In this document: in pieces, positions 47,731 through 59,209 of the stretch
Layout: every line of letters begins with the position of its first letter
Position numbering within the stretch: the first letter of the stretch is position 1
Origin: Malachius bipustulatus
Lineage: Eukaryota; Arthropoda; Insecta; Coleoptera; Melyridae
Reading direction: 5' to 3'
Length of the DNA: 64,000 nucleotides
NCBI GenBank assembly: GCA_910589415.1
Contig: OU342639.1
Location: forward strand, 9,742,268 to 9,806,267
Notes under the pieces: model-generated
Told to the model about the DNA's origin: nothing
What the model saw: only the letters and a program-made list of their open reading frames with translations
Databases searched by the model: none
Position numbers and translations under genes: made by a program

Positions 47731-50700
47731 TTTTATTGAAAATGCACATGCACTGCAGAGAAATCCCTATGACGCTCTGGGAGCGGTGAATGAGCGGAGA
47801 TATCGATTCACGTTCGCCTTGAATCTCTGTAAGTTGTATACTTCGGGAAACACGCCCTTTGAAATGCTATTCCAAAGTGATGCGGTTCTATACATAAAAG
47901 AAGTCTGAAATAGGGTGGTACGAGGTGTAACGAGCTGAACCTGATACGGATGAGCGTCTGCGGCTCGACGTGTATTTCTGCCCGGTCTTGTTCTTGGTGG
48001 GATCAAGCAAGCCACGTCTTTTGAACACTTTCCATTAAAATATCTGTAAAACAGACTCAGGTCAGCTACTCTTCTTCGATGTTCAAGGGTGTCTAAATTT
48101 TTTGTCAAATCTGGGTCCCCAATCAAGCGGATGGCTCTTTTCTGAAAAGAGTCGAGTAGTCTCAGCGTATGTTTGGGAGCTGAGCTCCAAACATGTGAGC
48201 AGTACTCCAAGGATGGTCGGATTTGAGCCTTGTATAAGAGGAGAAGCTGTTGTGGTGTATAAAATTTCTTCGTGCGGAAGAGTGTTCCAAGTTTTTGAGA
48301 AGCACTCTTCGCCAGACCTGCAACATGATCATGCCAAGACATGTTCTCTCTGAGGCTCACTCCAAGTAAACGAAGAGATGACGCTGGAGTAAGAGAGTGT
48401 CCCGCCGTCATCATATCTGGCTCCAAAACGTTAGTCGTTTTGGAGAAGATGACTGCTTGGGTTTTTCCAGCATTAAATTGGACTTGGTTTCTATCGCCCC
48501 AAGTTAGAATGCCTTGCAAGTCGTTGTTAAGTATGGCAACTTCTTGCTCCCTGCGAGACTGTGCGTCGATGGCAGATGTTCGCGCATCTAACGTATAAGA
48601 AGATATGAGGGTACTGTCGTCGCAAAACTGTATATTGGATTTTTTGTTGTTTCAAGCAAGTCATTTATAAATATTAGAAAGAGAGTCGGAGATAAAATGG
48701 ATCCCTGAGGCACACCGGCATTGATGGAAAAGGTCTCAGAAAGAACTCCATCGACTGCCACCTGCAATGAACGATCTCCGAGATAACTCGCAAGCCACAA
48801 GCAGAATTTCTCGGGCATGCCATAGGCCTGCAGTTTTGCCAACAGTCCACCATGCCAAACACGGTCGAAAGCTCTAGAAATATCAAGCGCAACCCCTCGA
48901 GACTCCCCATGGTGCTCGATTGCGCCGCTCTACAGCTCGGTGACGTAAGTGAGGAGGTCACCAGTTGACCTCTGTTTGCGGAATCCGTATTGGCGGTCGC
49001 TGATTATATTAGCTCCTTCCAAGTATTTTAAAAGATGTTGATTGATAGCTTTCTCCATAATCTTGGATATTACTGAAAGAAGTGCCACTGGTCGATAGTT
49101 ATTTGGTATAGTCTTTTTGCCTTTCTTGGGAATAGGTTGGATCCGTGCACATTTCCAGCAAGAAGGAAATATTCCCTTTTTATACGACAAGTTGAAAAGT
49201 CGGCAGAAAACAGATGACAGTTCAGTGGCGCATTTTTTTAGTACGATAACAGGTATATCATCGGGCCCAGAAGCTTTGTTTGGGTCTAAGGCTAACATAA
49301 TGCTCTTTATGACACGCTGTCGGAAAACAATATCTGACATTTTGGTCTCCACGGAAGGGATCATTGGCGGAGTTCTTCCATGAAAGTCAACGGAAGAGTG
49401 TGAAGAAAAGACTCCCGCCAACAAGTTTGCCTTCTCAGTAGTCGTGGATGCGATAGTCCCATCTGTCCGTGTAAGTGGTGGAATCGTGGATCTGGTGAAG
49501 TTCTGGCTGACTGCTTTAGTTACAGACCAAAAAGATTTCGAACCGTTAGGACAGGAGAGAAGTTTGTTCCTAATTATTTGGTTGTGAGTTTCCTTGGTTT
49601 GATCTATTATTTCTTTGCATCTGTTTCGAGCAAGGATGCAATTGTGATGGTTTATGCCGTCGGGGCTCTCTCGCCATTGGCGAAAAGCCAGTTGTTTGGA
49701 GGCGACAGCTTACTTGCATCTTTTGTTGAACCAAGGTTTGCTGTTTAAGGGCTGTTTTTTTGAAAAGGGAATGTAGGCTTCCATGCCTGTTAGGATGACT
49801 TGAGCAACTTCCCTAGCACAAACAGATGGATCATTAGAGCCGAAGCAAACACTCCTCCATGGAAAATCTCGATAATATTCCCTGAGTTCTTCCCATTTAG
49901 CAGATCTGTAGTGCCAGACTACACGAGGTTTACTTGCTTCTTTAACACTAGTAATTGGTAGGACACAAGATGTTGAGACGAGTTTGTGATCTGAGGAACC
50001 CAGTGGTGCTTTCACCGTGATAGTATATATTTGAGGGTTCGTGGTCAAAAACAGATCCAACAGGCTAGCGAATTCTCCCTCGCGATCGGGAATGCGTGTT
50101 GGTTCATCAACGAGCTGGGTAAAACCACAGCTGATCGCAAACGATTCCGCTTCACGGCCTTCTTCATCAGTGAAGTTTGAGTATTTAAGCCAGTTGATGC
50201 TATGTACATTAAAATCACCCAAGATGGATATCTCAGCTTTGGGGTAGTTTATCTGTATGAATTCAACAGTTTTTGTGAGGGACAAAAAAAGTGTCCTTTA
50301 CTGTGTATCGCTGGGTGGTCGGTATAAACAACAGATAAATCTCGTTGTTTGTCGGTCTGTTACCCTAAGCCACATGACGTCGAAGTCATGGGGTCAAACA
50401 CTTCCTCACGCTGGCAGGAGAGGTCACTTCTGACAAAAATGCCAATTCCGAAGTTACGTCTAAATCGGGAATGAAAGTCATATCCTGGATAAAGATAATT
50501 AACTGTGCTTAATGACGCTTGGACTTTTGTTTCGCACAGTGCTAGAATGTGAGGTTTATTTGTCTGAAAATGTTGATGTACTGAATTGATTTTCGTATTA
50601 ATAAAGCTCTAATATTACAAAAGTCGACTATAAATCTTTCCATTCTGGAGGTGTTATTATTCTTTCTCTTGCATGAATGAGCCCCTGGATTAGCCCCCGC

Positions 50701-51033
50701 CCGGAGATCCGAATGGGGGGTCGTTTTAACTCCGGAAAATTTTAACCCTGGGAACGCCATCCATGCATATTAATTGTTTCTTACGCCAAGGACCGGATTC
50801 TCTGGCACAGCAACGAAACGTCAGCTCTTTAAAGCAACTTCACGCCGCCTAAGCCAGAAAGATGGTATTGCACCGGGCCAGGCTGTGTGGGTTATATGTC
50901 CTCTACCATCTGGTTTGCTAGTTTTGGTCAGCCCCGGGGTATTTAATTTCCCCGGTGTCATCTATATGGACGACATTCTCCTATCCGCCACCCGGGGAGG
51001 CTCCCGATGGGGGACTAGCAGCCCCGACACGGG
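47731..51033 (-). pseudogene. Decayed non-LTR retrotransposon ORF2 (endonuclease + RT)
   Basis: On the - strand, ORF2 starts near 50760 (MAFPGLKFSGV) after a GC-rich 5' leader. Domains in order: AP-type endonuclease (LALCETKV near 50510; ISILGDFNVHSIN near 50215; SSDHK near 49985), RT fingers (NKASGPDD, IPKKGKKTIPNNYRPVALLS near 49100), RT palm (ALDISRAFDRVWHGG; GVPQGSILSPT), then the C-terminal LEYCSHVW..RLLDSFQKRAIRLI block (47767-48519). Breaks: in-frame stops at 49710 and 48930, a one-base loss at the FADD catalytic box near 48620, and a shift near 50330. The motifs fit the Jockey/CR1 assemblage. A short T run at 47730 is the poly(A) end. No ORF1 was seen. It is dead. Confidence 0.85.
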
Positions 51034-51213
51034 TTTACAGTTCAAACTGTAAATTTACAGTTTGAACTGTAAATTTACAGTTTGAACTGTAAATTTACAC
51101 TTTGAACTGTAAATTTACAGTTCGAACTGTAAATTTACACTTTGAACTGTAAATTTACAGTTCTAACTGTAAATTTACAGTTCGAACTGTAAATTTACAG
51201 TTAGAACTGTAAA
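51034..51213. repeat. Right iteron array, nine 20-bp palindromes
   Basis: Nine consecutive 20-bp units with the consensus TTTACAGTTYGAACTGTAAA; two units read TTTACACTTTG. It joins the right 51-bp TIR without spacing. Confidence 0.95.
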
Positions 51214-51270
51214 TTATATAAAAAAAGTTTTTACGGAAAACGATGGCAGCTCAGCGCTTCCGTAAAATGC

Positions 51271-51821
51271 ACCTGCTGTCCTTGCGTATAGTTTTGAATT
51301 GTACGCAAATATTATGCTTGTTGTATGCAACCAACTTTTCGTTTACGAGTACGAAATTATTTTTTTTAAACTATAATACAATTATTAAAATGATGGTCAA
51401 AAAATGGTGTTTTTATATAATTATTATTTTTTTTTTAATAAATTGTTATTATTTTGATTTTGACATTTTTGTTGTGTATATCGTGATTTTGTTTGTTTAA
51501 TTGTGTTTGTTGCGTCTAATATTCTGATTTTTATTATTGTTATTTCTTCAATTAGAATCAGGTTCTTAGTTGATTAGGCCGATCGGTCCCGAAACGTTTC
51601 AACAAAAAAAAAAATTCTTTAAATATTTTTTTTAACCAAGAACCGAAATGGCAAACAATAAATTAAAAAAGAACTTATCTCAGATCCTCGAAAAACTTTT
51701 TGTCATAAAATTCCATGAGGATTCACCCAGTTGATTTTTTTTTGTTTTTTTAAGTATGGATGATTGAGAAAAACTTTTTGGAAATAATTTTAATTAAATA
51801 AAAAAAGAACAATATTTTATA
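51271..51821. other. Non-coding, very AT-rich
   Basis: Nothing supported beyond runs of T and A. Confidence 0.4.
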
Positions 51822-51823
51822 TA

Positions 51824-52403
51824 CAAGCTGCTTTTAAATGGAGTACTATAAGGTGGAGGGCGTGTACCTACATGAACTTAATAAATTAAGAAAATGTAAA
51901 TACATTTGTTTCCGAAAATGTTTTTTAAACGAGATGCAGGGTGTTTAAGTGCAATTTACAAAACAGGCTCTTCAACATCCTGTATCTCAGTTAAAATGCA
52001 ATTTCGAAAAAAAATTGGTTTGATCTTTCTTCATATTGTGGCTTTATCTACAAGCCCTGCAATTTATGGTGCTTATCTCAGACTATTAGATAAACATAAT
52101 AAAAAAAAGTAAAAAACGCTTCATTTGAGTTTTTATTGACATCCGTCCTATCGAAATTTTATTAGTAAGGCTTTTTTGTAGCAATTTAATACTGCATTTC
52201 GAAAAAGCTTAAAAAAAACAATTCAGAATTTTTTTACGAGAAAAACAGGTGTCCTGGGACCCCGTGGGTCCACTCTGTAGAATGATACAATAAAAACCAG
52301 CTTCGTGAATGGACACTCTCGGAAAAAATTTTTGAATATTCTTAAAATTTTAGCTTTATGCAGACGCCCTCCAACTTATGGTACTGCATTTAGAAACACC
52401 TTG
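51824..52403. mobile_element. Foldback family C, shorter diverged copy
   Basis: TA|CAAGCTGCTTTTAAATGGAGTAC at the left and GGTACTGCATTTAGAAACACC..TTG|TA at the right match the ends of 28524-29708. GGAGGGCGTG and GACGCCCTCC pair further in. It is about half the length of the other copy. Confidence 0.65.
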
Positions 52404-53298
52404 TATAAACACTCTCACAAACTTAATAAAAACAAAACTGAAGACGGTCGAAATAATGAAGTCATCTCAATTGAAGATGTTCTCGAAGTAACAAAGAAAG
52501 TGAAAGCTCACCTGAAAAAAACTATTAATTGGCTATTGTAGTCCATGTTTGTCTGCCTATCAGTAACACCAAAATAATAAATAATGAGTAGGTAGTTATT
52601 CTAGGCAATGACTCGGGTGCTTGTTAAAAAGTGTCTAATTCGTTAAAATGATTGATTTACGTGTAAGAAAAAAGCTCCCACTGTTTAATTCTTTCGGTGA
52701 GCGAGCTTTCTCAACTCAACTAATTGCTCCGGTATGTAAAATTTACTTGTACGCTAGCTTGCACCGTAAACTGCATGCTAGAAATTATTAATGGAAGAGG
52801 TAAGAGTACCTAATAAACTATTTATCATGCACGGACGTCTTCACATCTTCACATCGTCTTTGCAATTTAAGTTAGATAATAATATGAAGGTGTTAATTAC
52901 TTAATTAAAAAATGGTAGGTACACAAATATATTATAGTACCTAATATATGATCATGAGCATGCGTGTAATTTTACAGCAGTAAGTAGGTACCTACTTTAC
53001 TTACCCTCAGGAGGTAGGTATGCGCGAACATATAATAATAATCAGAACGACCAGATGCATCGGGGACGAGGAGTAAATAATTATAGGTGTAATTATTATG
53101 TATTCTCATTTTATAGACATTAAATCAGATCGTATTACCCATAGGCGTGTAACGCGGTTTCTCAAATCAATCATCGATGATTATATCGAGGTGGACATAA
53201 AATGTTAAATCAAGTAAAAGTGGCATATAGGCGTAATGAGCGCGACCTAAATGCTGAGTGGAGGTGATCGGGTTTCCAGGAATGCTCTAATCACATTT
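52404..53298. other. Non-coding stretch, nothing recognised
   Basis: AT-rich with TAGGTACCTACT-type strings. No supported feature. Confidence 0.35.
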
Positions 53299-53615
53299 AA
53301 TAATAATAATAATAATAATAACAGAATTTATTTGCAACAGGTACAGGGAAAACCTAATAACAGGAAACATTCACACAATCAAAAACTAAAATAAGCTAAT
53401 AAGTTAGTTTGTATGCCTAGATACATTAACAAATCACCCAGAAAACTTAAAGATAAACTAAATATACAATACAAAGTAGACAATGAGGGAGCAGAGCACG
53501 AGCTATACCAATAATGAATGCGAGCAATTTGCCCTCATATGCATACCATTCCTCCCCATCTTTACCTCATAGCAAGTTACGTTGTACACCCTCGACCATC
53601 CAGCAGGTTTCGGCG

Positions 53616-56478
53616 TTACTCTTCACTAAAGCAATTAATAACTTGTTTTTTGATCTCTCTGAAAGAGTCAACACTGATGTCACACCGATCAGCAACTACG
53701 TTGAATTCGCTACACATTAATACCACAGGCGAAGTCGATAGGACATTCGTTCGACAAGTAGTAACACCGAAGGTGGGCACGCGACGAAGATTAGTGGTAG
53801 TGGGTACTCGGAAGTCAATTCGTCCAAGAAGCCAGGGACAATCAATATTCCCACCAACCAAGTTGAACAAAAATTTCACATTGTTGACGATTCGTCTTAT
53901 GTATAGGGAGGTAAGATTGAACCTGTTCAACATCAGCGATTGGCTATAACCCACTGGAGGGTAGGTGCCATCAATTCGAAATAGCAAGAACTTCAAGAAC
54001 TTCCGCTGGATTCCCTCTAAACGATCGATATGAATTCTATATGTTGGATGCCATATCAGTGAACCTCCAGATGTGACCTCACCAGGGCGCAGAACAAATT
54101 AATAAGAGTTTTCGGTCTCGAGAACTCACGGCAGCTTCTATAAATGAACCCTAGGGACCTATATGCCTTCCTAACAGTGATATCAATATGGTCCCCGAAG
54201 GACAGCTTTGGATCGAAGAGAACACCCAGATCCTTAAAAGATTTAGACCGACTCAGAACCTGGTCACCAACACAGAGGGAGTAATCAATAGGAGATTTCT
54301 TTTTAGTGAACGTCATGGAGCAGCACTTTTCAACATTCAAGAATAGTTTATTAGTTAAACACCATGATTCGACAGAGTCAACATTCCGCTGAAGTTCCAG
54401 ACAATCCTGGATAGTATTGATACTCATATCGAGCTTAAGGTCATCTGCATAGAGAAGTTTGTTGCATTTAATATCATTTCCTATGTCATTAATGAAAAGC
54501 AGGAACTGGAGTGGCCCAAGGTTTGATCCCTGAGGGACGCCAGATGTGGGAGTGAAGCAACCAGATGTGAAATTGTTGTATCTTACATATTGTGTGCGCT
54601 CTGTGAGATAAGAATTAATCAAGTCCAAGAGCTTGGATGAGAAACCATAACCGCTCAATTTTCTCAAAAGGATGAAGTGATCAATCTGATCAAAGGCCTT
54701 ACTAAAATCCGTGTAAATAGTATCTACCTGCCCACCACAATCAACATGCTCAGAAGTAAACTGTTTAAAACAAGTCAGATTGGTGATCGTGGAGCGCCCA
54801 GCCACGAATCCGTGTTGATAAGTAGCAATACGCCCCCTTACTGCATAATATAATCGCTTGTATACCAAAGATTCAAATGTTTTTGAAAAATTGCATAAAA
54901 TGGAGATGGGCCTGTAGTTTTGAACCATGGTGTTGTCTCCTTTCTTGAAAACGGGGACAATAGAGGCTCGCTTCCAAAGCAAGGGGAATTTAGCATTGCG
55001 AAGAACTAAGTTGAAGATCACTCTCAAGGGAGTCACGAGGACCTGTGCACAGTCCCTTAACACAAAGCTTGGTATACCGTCCGAACCCGCTGTCATCTTA
55101 TTAGACGACCCCTTTAATGCCGTGAGTATCTCTTCATCCGAAAAGAAAGAAACAGAAACACAATCGCAGTCCCACGGTAAATCGGGGGCATGATCGAGAA
55201 GTAATGGGTCTGAATCAACAAATACACCTCCAAAGTACGAAGCAAAAGCATCTACTATCGTCTGGGGGTCAGACATCGTGACACCTTGAAATTTGAGTTC
55301 ACCCGGTATACGAGTATGAGACTTTTTAACTTTAACAAATGACCATATTCTGGCAGGATCGTTAGAAATAGCCTCCTCACTAGAACGCACGAAGTCACTG
55401 TATGCCAGAGAGACAAGCCTTTTGACTCGTGAGCGCTGGACCCTGAAAAGATCATAATCTTCCACGGATTTACTCTTTTTGTATCTTTTAAAAGCGTTGT
55501 GCTTAACCTTGACAGCCCTAACAAGGTCTGATCCAAACCATGGTGGGTAACGAAGTCCGGGGTGATGTCCCCTGCTGTACTTGGGAACATCATAAAACCG
55601 CTGACAGGCCTCATCAACGTCCATACAATCATCGAGAAAGCCCCAGTCAATGGAAGCAATAGAACCATATAGGGCAGGAAAATCAGCCCTCCTAAAATTG
55701 TATTCCCCATCCTTTTCATCACGCGAGAAGTTATGAGATTTGCTCAGGGAGAATTCAATATCGATAGCCAGTGACGGATGGTGGGTATCTTCGGTAACGG
55801 GGAAAAACTTGGACTTCGAGACCTTACAAAAGGATGTACTGAGAGCATCAGGTCAAGAATTCGGCCCTTCGAGTTGCGGGTGTTATTGAACTGGCAGAAG
55901 TTATTAAGCTCACAAAAATTCTGGAGTGCACGACCGAATTGGCAGCGAATTCCGGATTCATACGAAGGTGTATTAAAGTCACCAATGATGAAAGTCTTAT
56001 AGTCTTCGTGAAGAAAATAGCCAATTAAATCGAGAAAGAGTTCATACTCACCAAGCAAGATATCGGGAGGAATGTACACAACAAAAATCATACTCTTTAC
56101 ATTATTATACATGATTTTAACACCTGTCACATCAATTGATTTCACAGATTCATAAACACCAGACAGATCTATTCCACTCACAATATAGTCACCTTGAACC
56201 GCCAATAGCACCCCGCCTCCACGCGAGCAATCCAGAGAAGAGTAATTTCTGTCTTTACGAAACACGGAAAAATGTGACGGAAAAAGCTCTGAGTCGTTGA
56301 TGCCAGCGCGGAGCCAGGTCTCAGTAATGGCAATGAAGTCCATACTGCAGTAGCACATAAAATTGAAGAAATCAACCGTTTTGGATCTAAGTCCCCTGGT
56401 GTTTTGATAAAGGCACGATAACACAATAGACTTGGAGCGATGTTCCACTGCCTCACAGGCGACACCGTCTTCCCGCAT
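53616..56478 (-). pseudogene. LINE ORF2: endonuclease and reverse transcriptase, two frameshifts
   Basis: An AP-type endonuclease starts LSCLYQNTRGLRSK and carries AITETWLR and FIIGDFNTPSY (55744-56478). A one-base shift near 55830 moves the frame; coding continues through 54056-55624 with TAGSDGIPSFVLRD, NYRPISILCNFSKTFE, DTIYTDFSKAFDQIDH, GVPQGSNLGPL and the intact catalytic YADD (LLYADDLKL). A second one-base shift near 54066 leads to the C-terminal part ending at 53616. With only these two breaks the copy is young but not able to make a complete enzyme. Sequencing or assembly error is an alternative for either break. Confidence 0.85.
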
Positions 56479-56492
56479 TCTGTCGGGAACAA

Positions 56493-57155
56493 TTAGTTTT
56501 TTGCCAGCGAAGGAGCATCAGATCTGATAGAAATGAATGGAATGTTGTCTCTGTATCGAAGCAAGATGTTACTTTCGTCGCTCTCTCTCCTGGTCTTAAA
56601 TTCCCTAATGACTTCTCTGTAGGTTTCTCTCTGCCTCACAGTCAAGTCCGAACGAAAATGATATTTGCGAACCGAATTTGTTTTGTTAGACTTCAAGTAT
56701 GTCCTGGCCGCCTCCTCGTCGCTGCAGGTAATTTTCACAGGCCGAACCTTTTGTGGGTTGTAGATGCCTAATCGAGATCTACTCACTGGTTTGGGAAGTG
56801 ATCCAATAGAGCGGAGAATTATATTGATCTGCTTTACATCTTCCGAGATCCTCGCTTCAGAACTATCACCCACAGCCTCATTGATTCCAAAAAGCAACAC
56901 GTTCCTGGCACGCCGACTCCTATCCTCCAACTCATTTATCATGCTGTTCATGTCTTGCGTTGGAACCATCCTCTTGTTCGATGATTCAAGTGCAGTCAAC
57001 CTGTTGCTCAATCCCTCAACGTCACTCTCGAGGGCTAGAACTCGATCATTGATCTTCTCGGCAAAACTATCAAAGGAGGACTTCAAATCGGCCCTCATGG
57101 ATGCGAATTGCTCGGCGATAAAGTGTTGCAATTGCTGGACCATCTGAGAGCTCAA
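56493..57155 (-). CDS. LINE ORF1 protein (coiled coil, RNA-binding type)
   Basis: An intact 220-codon frame. Residues 1-65 are a heptad-rich helix (..MRADLKSSFDSFAEKIND..) expected to oligomerise. ELEDRSRRARNVLLFG (residues 75-90) marks the start of a domain like the RRM-type fold of LINE ORF1 proteins (the usual form is R-x-x-N-L-I-I-F/Y-G). A basic C-terminal part follows. The likely role is binding the element RNA to form the particle used in reverse transcription. It stops 15 bp before the ORF2 frame opens. There is no CCHC knuckle. It is the only undamaged frame of this element. Confidence 0.75.
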   Translation of the reverse strand: MSSQMVQQLQHFIAEQFASMRADLKSSFDSFAEKINDRVLALESDVEGLSNRLTALESSNKRMVPTQDMNSMINELEDRSRRARNVLLFGINEAVGDSSEARISEDVKQINIILRSIGSLPKPVSRSRLGIYNPQKVRPVKITCSDEEAARTYLKSNKTNSVRKYHFRSDLTVRQRETYREVIREFKTRRESDESNILLRYRDNIPFISIRSDAPSLAKN

Positions 57156-57249
57156 TAATGAACATGGACATATGTCAAGTGGTAGTATGAATAAATAGGG
57201 CTGAATATTTTGGTTATATTTAAAATGTACCCCTCACCGGTGCAATTGT

Positions 57250-57310
57250 ATGATGTTGGTCATCTCTCTGATATGACAATTTGACGAGTCCTAAGGAGGA
57301 CGAAACAGTT
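57250..57310 (+). ncRNA. Hammerhead-like core in the LINE leader (antisense)
   Basis: TTGACGAGTCCTAAGGAGGA followed by CGAAAC has the hammerhead layout of core, stem II (GTCC / GGAC) and GAAA. The first core base is U rather than C. AATTGTA upstream (57243-57249) can pair with ACAGTT after GAAA as stem III ending in a UH site, but stem I is not convincing. It may be chance. Confidence 0.3.
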
Positions 57311-57380
57311 ATTTAGTGCGTTCGTCCGTGTGTTTGTTTGCTGCTTGCCATGAGAGTGATACCAAACTGACATGCACAGG

Positions 57381-58690
57381 AGCAGTCACGTGACTTTTTT
57401 AACTTCAAAATTCAAGTTTGAAAAAATACACATAATATGCAAAAAAAGGTTTTTACAAATTTTGTTCGTTTTATAGTATTTTGCATTTAATTATATCATC
57501 GGGTTTATATTTTTTGTGTTTCGGTACTTGTAAAAAGAAGTTGTTTGTTTTGTTCTTTAATTCCATTATTTTGTGTTTTAACCCTAACAGTTTTTTTCTT
57601 TTCTTATAAATTGATTTCATTTAGTTTTAAATTTATTGAGTTGAAGAAGTAAGAACAGGTCTAAACCTAAAACATTGTAAATATTGAAAAAAGATAACGA
57701 CAAATAAAAAATTTCGGGTGAAAAAAAAGCATCTCAGCTGGAAGTGTTCTCAAAATTGAAACTGCGTTGCTTCTTTGTAGAATAATGCTCTGGTCCGTTG
57801 GAAAAGAAAATGTGTTACACGGGATTCCTTCGTAAACTCTTAAAAAAAAATAGTTTTATTATTTAAATAAAAGAGTTTAAATGAAAAAGAGCCCAATAAA
57901 AGAGTCTAAAGAACTCTGACTTTTTCACTTCACTTTATCTTAGTGTAAGTGAGTTTTAAAGAAAGTTATAGTTTTGCTCTCATTGAAGGCCTTTTGTTGG
58001 TAAAAAAATGATTCGTCTCAATAATGTCTCCTTGGGGACATTAGTTTTTGACTTTGACACAAACTATATAGACTAAATTTAATCCAGTTAATTTCGAACC
58101 CTCGGTTGAAAATAGGGGTGGGTGGTAATGAAATTAGAATTGGTTTTGTGAGAACGTCAACGTTGTCTTTGTTCCCGCGCTTGATTATTGATCAACCAAT
58201 CCAAAGGCTTTGTGTACTGGCGATGCTGGTGTTATAAAATGTATAAATAAATTATAACATTTTCTCATTGATTATGCTAGAAATTAAATTCATTATACAG
58301 GGTTAGGCTAAAGTGTTAAAACAAGCGGAGCTCGTAAAGTATTGATTAAAAAAAAAATTGGAGGGCATTTTTGGATAAATAATATTCCAGACAAAATAGC
58401 GCATATTCTAAACCAATGCCGAATATTCTGCCTTTTATCCCTTGAAAGATATAGAAATGATTTTAGGGCCCGGTAAGGTTCGTCACAGTGGTGCCGAAGC
58501 CAGGGAAACAGAAGTGATGCAGGAAAATGGAAAAAAAAAATCATATGGAAATTTGCAAGGCAAAAGCAGGGAGGGAAATTGAAATGAAACATAATTCAAT
58601 GACTCACTTTTGACCATCTCATTTTGTAACATACAGGGTATGAACCATCTTAGCGTAATTACCTTTACTACGAGTCCAGGAACGTTACGG
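57381..58690. other. Non-coding stretch
   Basis: AT-rich. TTATACAGGGTTAGGC (58294) and AACATACAGGGTATGAACC (58627) resemble element ends but are in direct, not inverted, order. Nothing else is supported. Confidence 0.35.
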
Positions 58691-58699
58691 TTCTTGTAA

Positions 58700-59205
58700 T
58701 TGACGAGCATGTTCAAAACTGAAATCGTAATTGATTCCGGGCTGTTGTGCCTTTCTCCATGTAGATTTACTCCGAACGTTTCGTCTACAGCTGCGGTGGA
58801 CATCATCAGTGGTTACGTTCTGGTGACGTCATACCCCCCCTTTGGCTATCTCCACCACAGCAACGGCCGGTCTCTCCGATGATGTAAATGATTCCAGAGT
58901 GAGATAAACAATTTTAACCTACCAGTTATTAAAATTGTTCGGATGTTTATAAATTCCAATAGCTTTAGCTTCACGATGTAAAATGGGTGTAATAGCGTGA
59001 AGTAGTGGACAGGAGTAGTGGCATGTTGAGCTCTGGGTCGTAAAGCTCTCCTGATTTCTCGAGCGGTGTAGCCATTCGCCTGCAGAGCATGATCTAGGTG
59101 GGCGGCTTTTCTTGGAGGTGTTGTGTCTAACAAAATGGGGTTGCACTGTAAGGCCGCAGTCAACACAATCAATGTCACAAACACACAACTACTAGTATGG
59201 AGCAT
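58700..59205 (-). pseudogene. Penelope-like retroelement remnant (C-terminal part)
   Basis: On the - strand, TPPRKAAHLDHALQANGYTA and REIRRALRPR match the end of the RT region of Penelope-like elements. After a frame change HREAKAIGIYKHPNNFN matches their conserved C-terminal block (R-E-A-x-E-I-x-K-H-x-N-N-F-N), and a last piece KLFISLWNHL fits the end of the protein. The intervening GIY-YIG region appears deleted. A hammerhead motif follows in the expected downstream position. It is dead. Confidence 0.65.
58762..58820 (-). ncRNA. Hammerhead ribozyme-like motif of the Penelope-like element
   Basis: On the - strand CTGATGA (58803-58809) is followed by a stem-II region (GTC..GAC) and GACGAAAC (58778-58785), then ACGTTCGGAGTA, which can form the very short stem III and a GUA cleavage site typical of type I hammerheads. 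Such ribozymes are established features of Penelope-like terminal repeats. Stem I pairing is weak here, so activity is doubtful. Confidence 0.6.
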
Positions 59206-59209
59206 TTTT

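Larger units (their letters stand above)
47530..51264. mobile_element. Composite element: perfect TIRs, palindromic iterons, LINE inside
   Basis: The termini are 51-bp inverted repeats identical at every position (47530-47580 and 51214-51264), starting TACGGAAGCGCTGAGCTGCC. Inside each end lies a head-to-tail array of the 20-bp palindrome TTTACAGTTCGAACTGTAAA and variants: three units on the left, nine on the right. AAATGC occurs directly outside both ends (47524-47529, 51265-51270), a 6-bp target duplication. Each TIR can itself fold (TACGGAA..TTCCGTA). No transposase is visible. The interior is a decayed LINE. The plan recalls Drosophila Foldback elements, but the duplication length differs; a superfamily cannot be assigned. 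Confidence 0.85.
53299..57380 (-). mobile_element. Nearly full-length LINE with TTA-repeat tail
   Basis: Reading on the - strand: a 5' leader (about 57380-57156), ORF1 (57155-56493), ORF2 (56478 to about 53616) and a 3' tail ending in (TTA)n, seen as AAT repeats at 53299-53321. The ORF order, the coiled-coil ORF1, the AP-type endonuclease and the YADD reverse transcriptase fit the Jockey/CR1 group. The 5' end is approximate; no target duplication could be fixed. Confidence 0.85.

Noticed and set aside
58838..58875. Apparent GIY-YIG-like string YIIGETGR on the - strand near the Penelope remnant
   Set aside because: It lies downstream of the C-terminal KHPNNFN block and in a different frame from SLWNHL, which fits the expected order; the match is probably chance.
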